A stretch of DNA of 5,035 nt from Clostridia bacterium. GTDB taxonomy: Bacteria > Bacillota > Clostridia > UBA1381 > UMGS1253. The notes beneath the pieces are model-generated. The model did not search any database. It saw only the letters and a list, made by a program, of their open reading frames with translations, and had not been told where the DNA came from. The stretch lies in NCBI GenBank assembly GCA_017411585.1, contig JAFQPV010000089.1, positions 1 to 5,035 on the forward strand, given 5' to 3'. Below are positions 1-5,035 of this stretch, in pieces. The stretch's first letter is position 1; every line of letters begins with the position of its first letter. A program made the translations under genes and the position numbers.

Positions 1-683
1 CGCTTTGTACAATGATACAAAAACTGGAGGCGGCGCGCGTAAAATATATGCTCGGACCTGCAATGATGGAGCCGGACATCCGCACAGAAACCAACCGACT
101 CGGCTTTTGTAAACGCCACTATGAGATGATGTTTGCGCAGGAAAACAAATTGAGCCTCGCGCTGATTTTGCAAACACATTTAGAAGAGGTCAATCAAAAA
201 ATCAAGATGCAGACAGAGCGCATTGCAAACGTGCAGCCGCAGAAAAAATCGCTGTTTAAAAAAAGCAGCACCGACGTTCTCGGCAGTGCCGTACTGCTTT
301 CGCGCGCGGTGACAGGCGTAACGGAATCGTGCGTGATTTGTGACCATGTGAAATCCACCTTCGACCGCTATATCGACACACTGTTTTATATGTGGAAGTC
401 GGATAACAGCTTTAAAGAAAAGTTTGCAAATGCAAAGCACTTCTGCTTAGACCATTATGCCCTGCTTGCTAAGCACGCATGCAGACATTTAGAAGATGCC
501 GATGCCCTCGCATTTTTAAAACAACTAAACGAAATTGAGGAAAAGCACTTAAACGAACTAAAATCCGACGTTGACCGCTTTATTTTAAAGTTTGACTACC
601 GCAACAAGGATTTGCCGTGGGAAAACGCAAAGGATGCACCAAAACGTACGCTGCAGACATTGTCCGGCGCGGAGATTGAATAA
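1..683 (+). CDS. DUF6062 family protein, 5' end cut off by the window edge
   Basis: The frame is open from the first base to a TAA at 681-683. The first ATG, at 12, is probably an internal methionine: the codons before it read Leu-Cys-Thr, the partial codon nCG could be Pro, and there is no ribosome binding site. This fits the family's N-terminal C-P-x-C motif, so the true start lies upstream. Counting from that Met, visible landmarks are LGPAMMEPDIRTETN (14-28), FCKRH (32-36), CVICD (107-111), FCLDH (144-148) and a C-terminal DYRNKDLPWENAKDAPKR (195-212). I recognise this as DUF6062, a clostridial family of unknown function. The Cys/His pairs suggest metal binding, which is inference. It has no signal peptide or membrane segment in the visible part, so it is probably cytoplasmic, and helical content looks high (for example 160-192). 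It converges on the minus-strand operon and is not co-transcribed with it. Family assignment is from memory of the motif pattern; no function should be assumed. Confidence 0.72.
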   Translation, partial: LCTMIQKLEAARVKYMLGPAMMEPDIRTETNRLGFCKRHYEMMFAQENKLSLALILQTHLEEVNQKIKMQTERIANVQPQKKSLFKKSSTDVLGSAVLLSRAVTGVTESCVICDHVKSTFDRYIDTLFYMWKSDNSFKEKFANAKHFCLDHYALLAKHACRHLEDADALAFLKQLNEIEEKHLNELKSDVDRFILKFDYRNKDLPWENAKDAPKRTLQTLSGAEIE

Positions 684-686
684 CAA

Positions 687-717
687 AAAAGCTGAACGAA
701 AACTCCGTTCAGCTTTT
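687..717. terminator. Bidirectional Rho-independent terminator between convergent genes
   Basis: A perfect 8-bp stem, GCTGAACG (691-698) with CGTTCAGC (706-713), closes a 7-base loop. The A-run 687-690 pairs with the T-run 714-717, extending the stem to 12 bp. Reading rightward the hairpin is followed by TTTT, and after a few bases by a second T-rich stretch. Reading leftward the A-run becomes a six-base U tract. It begins three bases after the stop of the + strand gene and sits 16 bases beyond the stop of the minus-strand membrane-protein gene, so it can end both transcripts. Confidence 0.88.
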
Positions 718-733
718 ATACTTTTCTTTTAAA

Positions 734-1240
734 TTACCACTTCTTTATGTAGTATAAATACAGATGATAGCCAATTGTAAATACCGCGTAAACACTAAGA
801 GCCGTAATCACAACGTAATACGACTTCACGATGTTTTTCAAAAAGCTCAACACCGCCGGTGCGCTTTCAATCGGTAACCACTTAGTATAGTATGCAAAGT
901 TTACATAGAAGCAAGCAAGTGCAAGCGCCAAAAACAGATGTGCATAGTTTCTGAAGCGCTCCTTATACTTCAGCTTAGCAAACTTACATTCCGGCTTGAT
1001 TTTGTCCAGCTTAGAAAGCACATAAAGCGCAATACTTGCAATCGCACTGATTATAAAAGCAACGAGCATTGTTACCTTATAATTCAAAAGCGCTGTTGCA
1101 CCGTACTCGCCGCGCGCAACACGCATCATCATATACGCCAAGCAAAGACCGAGCATTGCATAGCCAAAGCTAATCAGCATTCTGTTTGAAATCTTGCTCT
1201 TACGCTCTTTATTGGAGCATTCGTAAAATGTTTTCTTCAT
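734..1240 (-). CDS. Small four-helix integral membrane protein of unknown function
   Basis: This 168-residue protein is not one I recognise. It has four hydrophobic stretches long enough to span the membrane: about 21-39, 57-77, 98-118 and 140-163. The N-terminus (KKTF, KERKSK), the loop between helices 2 and 3 (about 78-97, very rich in Lys and Arg) and the C-terminal KKW are basic. By the positive-inside rule this places both ends and the middle loop in the cytoplasm. There is no cleavable signal peptide and no obvious catalytic or transport motif. Tyr is unusually frequent in helices 3 and 4 (FYVNFAYY, YHLYLYY). The ATG at 1240 is preceded by a GGGAGG ribosome binding site (1251-1256 on the + strand) about ten bases away, which supports translation. 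It is the last gene of the pheA-prmA-rsmE unit, 41 bases after the rsmE stop and just before the shared terminator. Membership in the unit is inferred from spacing and orientation and does not itself reveal a function. Confidence 0.8.
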   Translation of the reverse strand: MKKTFYECSNKERKSKISNRMLISFGYAMLGLCLAYMMMRVARGEYGATALLNYKVTMLVAFIISAIASIALYVLSKLDKIKPECKFAKLKYKERFRNYAHLFLALALACFYVNFAYYTKWLPIESAPAVLSFLKNIVKSYYVVITALSVYAVFTIGYHLYLYYIKKW

Positions 1241-1262
1241 GTATGTCTATCCTCCCAATTTC

Positions 1263-1283
1263 AAATGCATCGTCTCTGCATTT
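1263..1283. repeat. Short inverted repeat at the rsmE stop codon
   Basis: The arms AAATGCA (1263-1269) and TGCATTT (1277-1283) are perfect complements around a 7-base loop. The repeat overlaps the rsmE stop (1282-1284) and lies a few bases upstream of the ribosome binding site of the membrane-protein gene. The stem is AT-rich and lacks a following T-run, so it is a poor terminator. It could be a weak mRNA hairpin that tunes processing or readthrough between the two genes, or it could be chance. Confidence 0.3.
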
Positions 1284-2019
1284 ACAGTTCAAGCTCATAA
1301 TTCATCATCGAAAGCACTACCTCGCCCGCAGTTTCCGTACGCAAAATGCGCTTACCAAGGGTAACGGTTTGAATATCATTTTGCTCTGCCAGTGCAATTT
1401 CCTCCGGTGCAAAGCCGCCCTCCGGTCCGATAATGAATGCAGCGCAATCCGGTTGCTGCGATGCACGCAAAAGTGTTTTCAGAGTATGCCCCTGCTCATT
1501 TTCATACGGCACAAACGAAAGCGGGTACGCCGCCATTTGCGAAACAGCTTCCTTAAACGTCACCGGCATTCCAATTTCCGGAATGATACCGCGCCCGGAC
1601 TGTTTTGCTGCTGCTTTGGCAATCGACTGCCAGCGTTCGACCTTTTTTGCCGCATCAGCATTACTATTTAATTTTACAACACATCGCTCGGAAATGCAAG
1701 GAATAATTTTATAAATTCCGAGTTCCGTGCATTTTTGAATAACATATTCCATCTTCGATGCCTTCGGCAAGCACTGAAAAAGCGTGATTTTTACAGCACT
1801 TTCCGCCTCGGACGGTCTTTTTTCCAAAATGCGAACGGTTAAAGAATTTTTTTCGGTGCTTTCAATCACCGTTTCATAATCCGTGCCGCAGCCGTCGCAT
1901 ACAGTCAAGCTCTCACCCGTCTGCATACGCAGCACCTTTAAAATATGCTTTGCCTCTTCCCCATCCAGCAAAATCTGATTTTCAGAAATATTCTCTTTTT
2001 CTGCAAAAAATTTCGGCAT
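1282..2019 (-). CDS. rsmE: 16S rRNA (uracil(1498)-N(3))-methyltransferase RsmE
   Basis: RsmE uses S-adenosylmethionine to methylate N3 of U1498 in helix 44 of 16S rRNA, acting on the assembled small subunit in the cytoplasm. The 245-residue length is normal for the family. Residues 1-70 form the N-terminal PUA-like RNA-binding domain, with the characteristic HILKVLRM at 25-32. The rest is a SPOUT (knotted) methyltransferase domain: KASKMEYVIQKCTELGI (86-102), ERCVVK (111-116), RWQSIAKAAAKQSGR (129-143), the SAM-binding loop IIGPEGGF (196-203) and LGKRILRTETA (221-231). All key motifs appear intact. The ATG at 2019 has an AGGAG six bases upstream that overlaps the TAG of prmA, and the gap between the genes is 9 bases, so translation is probably coupled. 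prmA followed by rsmE is a familiar gene pair in Firmicutes (yqeT-yqeU in Bacillus subtilis). The assignment is secure. Confidence 0.96.
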   Translation of the reverse strand: MPKFFAEKENISENQILLDGEEAKHILKVLRMQTGESLTVCDGCGTDYETVIESTEKNSLTVRILEKRPSEAESAVKITLFQCLPKASKMEYVIQKCTELGIYKIIPCISERCVVKLNSNADAAKKVERWQSIAKAAAKQSGRGIIPEIGMPVTFKEAVSQMAAYPLSFVPYENEQGHTLKTLLRASQQPDCAAFIIGPEGGFAPEEIALAEQNDIQTVTLGKRILRTETAGEVVLSMMNYELEL

Positions 2020-2028
2020 ATTTCTCTC

Positions 2029-2997
2029 CTATTTTTTCAGAACGATGGATGCCCATTCGCCCTTTTTGTGAATTTCCAGCACGGTAAAGCCGCTGTCCTT
2101 CAGCTTTGCTTCCACCTCATCGAGGCGCGCGTGAATGATACCGGAGGTAATCATAATGCCGCCGTCCTTTAATACTTTATATGCAAAATCGGACAAACCA
2201 ATGATTACATCCGCCACAATATTTGCAAGCACCATATCATACGATTTTACGCAAATCTCCGAAATGAGTGCATCATCCGTCAGCACGTTGCCGGCGGCTG
2301 TTTTGTATACGGAAGCATCAACATTGTTTTTTGCTGCATTTTCCTCTGCAATTTTCACGGCATTCGGGTCAATATCCACGGCATATGCATCCTTTGCACC
2401 GAGAAGCATCGCCATCACAGACAAAATACCGCTGCCGCAGCCAAGGTCTAACACACTGTCGCCGTCATTTAAGTAATTTTCAAGGCTTTCCAAGCACAGC
2501 TGGGTACTTTCATGGGTACCCGTACCGAAGCTCATACCCGGATTGATAGTGAATACGGTGCGCCCTTCCGCATCGTCCACCTGCTCCCACTCCGGACGAA
2601 TCAGCATTTTTTTACCGAGCTTTAACGGCTTATAAAACTGCTTCCAGTTTTCGCCCCAATCCTGCTCAAGCATATTATTGATGGTGATATTCAAGCTACC
2701 GAGCACTTCGCCGTCCTCCGAAGCTTTCAGCTCGGCAAGACGGGCTTTAACTGCCTCCAAGGTCTGTCTGCCGTGGTCGTTGTCCTTTAAGTACACCTTC
2801 ACCACCGTCGGCGCGTGTGCGCGCTGCATCAAATCCTCGTCCACATAGTCCCAATATTGCGTATTTTCCTCTAAAAAGCTCGTAAAATCGTCGGCATCCT
2901 CAATTTCCGTGCCGGTAATATCCATTGTATAGAGCATACCGCAAATCGGGTCAATGCCCTCTTTCGTTGTTTCAATTCCAACCTGCATCCATTCCAT
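2029..2997 (-). CDS. prmA: Ribosomal protein L11 methyltransferase PrmA
   Basis: PrmA transfers methyl groups from S-adenosylmethionine to amino groups of ribosomal protein L11; loss is tolerated in bacteria where it has been tested. The 322-residue protein opens with the typical MEWMQVGIETT. An N-terminal L11-recognition domain (about 1-110) leads to DWGENWKQFYKPL (113-125). A class I Rossmann methyltransferase domain follows: NPGMSFGTGTHESTQL (152-167), SAM-binding motif I VLDLGCGSGIL (182-192), the acidic ribose-binding DIDPNAV (208-214) and the catalytic-site LANIVADVI (257-265). Nothing is missing. It is slightly longer than the E. coli protein, which I attribute to the acidic segment around 40-60 that I also associate with clostridial members. 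The start at 2997 is supported by AAAGGAGG (+ strand 3008-3015) ten bases upstream, embedded in the last codons of pheA; the intergenic gap is 5 bases. The alternative Met4 is less likely given the family's N-terminal pattern. Confidence 0.97.
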   Translation of the reverse strand: MEWMQVGIETTKEGIDPICGMLYTMDITGTEIEDADDFTSFLEENTQYWDYVDEDLMQRAHAPTVVKVYLKDNDHGRQTLEAVKARLAELKASEDGEVLGSLNITINNMLEQDWGENWKQFYKPLKLGKKMLIRPEWEQVDDAEGRTVFTINPGMSFGTGTHESTQLCLESLENYLNDGDSVLDLGCGSGILSVMAMLLGAKDAYAVDIDPNAVKIAEENAAKNNVDASVYKTAAGNVLTDDALISEICVKSYDMVLANIVADVIIGLSDFAYKVLKDGGIMITSGIIHARLDEVEAKLKDSGFTVLEIHKKGEWASIVLKK

Positions 2998-3002
2998 AAC
3001 GG

Positions 3003-4112
3003 TTATGCCTCCTTTAAAGTTGCCGCCTTATAATTGCCAAGCAGCGCAAACGATGTCGTCTGCGCCATCAGCTTTCCGACAAGCTCATTTACGTTTTCTG
3101 CGCGCATATTGCCCTCAAAATCGATAAAAAAGCAATACTCCCAGCTGCGATTCGGAATCGGGCGCGATTCAATTTTTAGCATATTTACGCCGTACTCCAA
3201 GAATAAGGAAACCACGCGTGCAAGCGTACCGCTTTCGTGTCTGAGTGTCATCATCACGGAAATTTTATCTGCATTCTCTGCGATTTGCTCATCCTTTTTA
3301 ATCACAACAAAGCGCGTAAAATTATTCTTATTGTTGTTGATATTTTCTGCAATAATCTTCAGATTGTAAAGCTCGGCGCAGCGCTTTGATGCAATTGCCG
3401 CTTTCGTAACATCGGCTTGCTCTGCTACATACGCCGCACTGACCGCCGTGTTATGATATGGCACAAGGTTGGCATTTTCAAATTTGCTCAAATATGCCGA
3501 GCACTGCTCGATGCCCTGCGCATGCGAATACACCGTTTGAATTGTATCGGCACTCGCACCCTCTACGCCCATCAGATTGTGGCGAATCGGCAAAATATAC
3601 TCACCGACAATTCTGCAGTTGCGCTTTGCAAGCAGGTCATATACATCGCCAATCGCACCGGTCGAAGAATTCTCAATCGGCAGCACACCATACTGTGCCT
3701 CGCCGCCCTCTACAGCATTAAACACAGCCTCGAAGGTTTTTACATTGCGCGCATTGCAGCCGTCAGCAAAAAAGCCGAGCGTTGCCTCCTCACCGTATGC
3801 TCCGGCAGTGCCCTGGTACACCACCTGCGGCTTTTCGGCATCCAAGCCGAGCTGCTTTGCCTGGTATTCTTTCGAATACGTCATCATATTTGTAATCAGC
3901 TTTTCCGCCCATACAGAAAGCGCGGCATCGTCTACTGCATTTACAAAACGCTCGCGCACAAGCACCTCGCGTTTTTCATCCAAAATCGGCAGATTGTTTG
4001 CCTTTTTATATGCAGCCACATCCTTTGCAAGGTACATACGCTTTTTAAACAGCGCCGCAAGGGCTTTGTCCGTTTCAATAATCTCTTTTCTCGTTACTTC
4101 CAAGTCTTTCAT
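3003..4112 (-). CDS. pheA: Bifunctional chorismate mutase/prephenate dehydratase (P-protein)
   Basis: The enzyme converts chorismate to prephenate and then to phenylpyruvate, the committed branch to phenylalanine, in the cytoplasm. Numbering from the ATG at 4112 (369 residues), the N-terminal AroQ-type chorismate mutase domain (about 1-85) keeps Arg8, Arg25, Lys36, Asp45, Arg48 and Glu49, matching E. coli Arg11, Arg28, Lys39, Asp48, Arg51 and Glu52 with a constant offset. The prephenate dehydratase domain (about 95-273) begins VVYQGTAGAYGEEA, contains VLPIENSSTGAIGDVYDLL and ends with the catalytic Thr-Arg-Phe motif (NFTRF, 264-268). A C-terminal ACT domain (about 285-365) has GTLA (295-298) and ESRP (315-318), the Phe-binding motifs, so feedback inhibition by phenylalanine is expected. 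A GTG at 4121 is in frame but lies within the Shine-Dalgarno sequence, so the ATG at 4112 is preferred. pheA is first in the operon and has a strong promoter just upstream. Many Firmicutes have a separate prephenate dehydratase; this one is fused. Confidence 0.95.
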   Translation of the reverse strand: MKDLEVTRKEIIETDKALAALFKKRMYLAKDVAAYKKANNLPILDEKREVLVRERFVNAVDDAALSVWAEKLITNMMTYSKEYQAKQLGLDAEKPQVVYQGTAGAYGEEATLGFFADGCNARNVKTFEAVFNAVEGGEAQYGVLPIENSSTGAIGDVYDLLAKRNCRIVGEYILPIRHNLMGVEGASADTIQTVYSHAQGIEQCSAYLSKFENANLVPYHNTAVSAAYVAEQADVTKAAIASKRCAELYNLKIIAENINNNKNNFTRFVVIKKDEQIAENADKISVMMTLRHESGTLARVVSLFLEYGVNMLKIESRPIPNRSWEYCFFIDFEGNMRAENVNELVGKLMAQTTSFALLGNYKAATLKEA

Positions 4113-4117
4113 TTTTG

Positions 4118-4124
4118 TCACCTC
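4118..4124 (-). promoter_or_regulatory. Ribosome binding site that fixes the pheA start
   Basis: On the minus strand the bases GAGGTGA match the anti-Shine-Dalgarno end of 16S rRNA and sit five bases before the ATG at 4112. The in-frame GTG at 4121-4119 is inside this element, so starting there would leave almost no ribosome binding site and only about seven bases of leader. This is why the shorter reading of pheA was chosen. Confidence 0.82.
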
Positions 4125-4134
4125 TAATGCACCA

Positions 4135-4164
4135 ATTATACCCTATTTTCCCTATGCTTGTCAA
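4135..4164 (-). promoter_or_regulatory. Consensus sigma-A promoter of the pheA operon
   Basis: Reading leftward, TTGACA (4164-4159) and TATAAT (4140-4135) both match the housekeeping consensus at every base, separated by 18 bases. The predicted transcription start is near the A at 4128, giving a leader of about 16 bases before the ATG at 4112. That leaves no room for a T-box, leader peptide or terminator-type attenuator. The spacer contains ATAGGG twice, nine bases apart. The start site is predicted from spacing only. Confidence 0.87.
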
Positions 4165-4182
4165 TGTATCTTTCCCCCTCGC

Positions 4183-4211
4183 TTGACTTTTTTTTAAAGA
4201 AAGCTTATAAT
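4183..4211 (+). promoter_or_regulatory. Sigma-A promoter of the RluA-family gene
   Basis: TTGACT (4183-4188, five of six consensus bases) and TATAAT (4206-4211, six of six) are separated by the ideal 17 bases. The spacer begins with an eight-T run (4188-4195, sharing its first T with the -35 box), which may bend the DNA. The predicted transcription start is near 4218, giving a leader of about 34 bases. It is back to back with the pheA promoter, the two -35 boxes being 18 bases apart, so the polymerases should not overlap on the core elements, although one regulator bound between could affect both. Confidence 0.87.
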
Positions 4212-4251
4212 TGCAGACAGCAGCAAATTTTCATTTGAGATGAGGTTTAAA

Positions 4252-5035
4252 ATGAAGATTGTAACCGTAAAAAAGAATGATGCAGGCCAGCGCATTGACC
4301 GCTTTATGTCAAAGCTGTTTACTTCGATGCCGCAAAGCCTGATTTATAAATCCCTGCGCAAGGATTGCGTCAAGGTCAACGGAAAGCATGTCAAAGAAGG
4401 CTTCAAGCTCTCCGAGGGCGATGAAATCCGTTTTTATATAAAGGATGAGTTCTTCGAACAAAAAAGCGCGGAGCACGCATTTTTAAGCGTGACACCGCAC
4501 CTGGACATTGTATACGAGGATGAAAATATTCTTTTAACCAACAAACCGGTCGGCATGGTCGTGCACGAGGACGAAAGCGGCACGCCGAACACCTTAATTG
4601 CGCACATCCAGGCCTATCTTTACCAAAAGGGCGAATACAAACCCGAAGACGAGCAGACCTTTGCGCCGGCGCTGTGCAACCGCATCGACAGAAATACCTC
4701 CGGTATCGTCATTTGCGCAAAAAATGCCGAGGCACTGCGTATTATCAATCAAAAAATCAAGGACCGCGAGCTTACAAAGATGTATCTTTGCCTCGCGTTC
4801 GGTAAATTCGATAAGAAAAGCGCCGTTATAGAAGGCTATTTAAAAAAGGACGAGCGCACAAAAACCGTTACGGTGACGGACAGAAAAAACGGCGATGCGA
4901 AACAAATTCGCACCAAATACACCGTACTTGGTTACAAGGATGGCGTGTCTTTGGTCGAGGTCGATTTATTAACCGGCAGAACGCACCAAATCCGTGCACA
5001 TCTTGCCCATATCGGGCACCCGCTCGTCGGCGACG
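4252..5035 (+). CDS. RluA-family pseudouridine synthase, 3' end cut off by the window edge
   Basis: The frame is open from an ATG at 4252 to the end of the window (261 full codons, no stop), so some tens of C-terminal residues are missing compared with the usual length near 300. A TGAGG ribosome binding site (4241-4245) lies six bases before the ATG. An N-terminal S4 RNA-binding domain (about 12-63: RIDRFMSKLF, then VKVNGKHVKEGFKLSEGDEI) precedes the catalytic domain, which starts around IVYEDENILLTNKPVGMVVH (86-105). The catalytic motif is NRIDRNTSGIVICAK (143-157), with Asp146 the expected nucleophile; the usual first residue of this motif is His and here it is Asn. The other family signature, TGRTHQIRAHLAHIGHPLVGD (241-261), is intact at the edge. 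Members convert uridine to pseudouridine in 23S rRNA or tRNA in the cytoplasm. The S4 domain suggests an RluC/RluD-like rRNA target, but the exact site cannot be read from sequence, so no gene symbol is given. It is transcribed divergently from pheA. Confidence 0.93.
   Translation, partial: MKIVTVKKNDAGQRIDRFMSKLFTSMPQSLIYKSLRKDCVKVNGKHVKEGFKLSEGDEIRFYIKDEFFEQKSAEHAFLSVTPHLDIVYEDENILLTNKPVGMVVHEDESGTPNTLIAHIQAYLYQKGEYKPEDEQTFAPALCNRIDRNTSGIVICAKNAEALRIINQKIKDRELTKMYLCLAFGKFDKKSAVIEGYLKKDERTKTVTVTDRKNGDAKQIRTKYTVLGYKDGVSLVEVDLLTGRTHQIRAHLAHIGHPLVGD

Noticed and set aside
180..440. 86-codon minus-strand open frame inside the DUF6062 gene
   Set aside because: It is a shadow of the sense gene with no ribosome binding site and no recognisable product.
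1186..1714. + strand open frames opposite rsmE and the start of the membrane-protein gene
   Set aside because: They overlap well-supported minus-strand genes, cross their boundary at 1240-1282, and show low-complexity, motif-free translations.
2029..2039. Possible frameshift or truncation between prmA and rsmE
   Set aside because: Both proteins end and begin with normal family sequence, and the 9-base gap holds a proper ribosome binding site.
2135..2546. + strand open frames opposite prmA
   Set aside because: They are antisense to the conserved methyltransferase motifs of prmA and have no start signal or recognisable domain.
3417..4197. Two long + strand open frames opposite pheA (3417-4127 and 3577-4197)
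   Set aside because: They lie antisense to a clearly recognised pheA, their translations are rich in Cys, His, Arg and Ser without family motifs, and neither has a convincing ribosome binding site.
4122..4251. Possible T-box, attenuator or riboswitch in the pheA/RluA intergenic region
   Set aside because: The predicted leaders are about 16 and 34 bases, with no terminator hairpin, T-box core or leader peptide visible on either strand.
4598..4831. 77-codon + strand frame within the RluA-family gene
   Set aside because: It overlaps the catalytic domain in another frame; the RluA reading is uninterrupted and carries conserved motifs, so this is a shadow.
1..5035. Mobile element, CRISPR array, toxin-antitoxin or defence system
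   Set aside because: No transposase, terminal repeats, regular spaced repeats or small paired genes are present; every gene is housekeeping or a conserved unknown, and gene spacing is tight and normal.

Overview
The window looks like chromosomal housekeeping DNA from a low- to mid-GC Gram-positive anaerobe of the class Clostridia, most likely near the Oscillospirales. This is inferred from four things: a DUF6062-type protein, a fused chorismate mutase/prephenate dehydratase next to a prmA-rsmE pair, strong AGGAGG-type ribosome binding sites, and the codon and protein style. No species can be named from the sequence alone. I see no mobile element, CRISPR array, tRNA or rRNA gene.

Layout from left to right. 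A + strand gene cut by the left edge (1-683) encodes a DUF6062-type protein with paired Cys/His motifs. It ends at a hairpin (687-717) that has a T-run on both strands and so serves as a shared, bidirectional terminator. Converging on it from the right is a four-gene minus-strand unit, in transcription order: pheA (4112-3003), prmA (2997-2029), rsmE (2019-1282) and a small four-helix membrane protein of unknown function (1240-734). The gaps between the first three genes are 5 and 9 bases. The prmA ribosome binding site lies inside the end of pheA, and that of rsmE overlaps the prmA stop, so tight translational coupling is likely.

To the right of pheA is a compact divergent promoter region (about 4113-4251). 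It holds a perfect TTGACA-18-TATAAT promoter reading left into pheA and a near-perfect TTGACT-17-TATAAT promoter reading right into an RluA-family pseudouridine synthase. That synthase gene (4252 onward) runs off the right edge without its stop codon.

Biologically the region combines the committed branch of phenylalanine synthesis (PheA) with three ribosome-modifying enzymes: PrmA methylates ribosomal protein L11, RsmE methylates 16S rRNA at U1498, and the RluA-family enzyme makes pseudouridine in RNA. The predicted pheA leader is only about 16 bases, too short for a T-box or attenuator, so Phe control probably acts on the enzyme through its C-terminal ACT domain. I found no convincing new multi-gene system. 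The items most worth a second look are the internally duplicated Cys/His architecture of the DUF6062 protein, the unknown membrane protein at the end of the operon, the corrected pheA start, and the strong back-to-back promoters.
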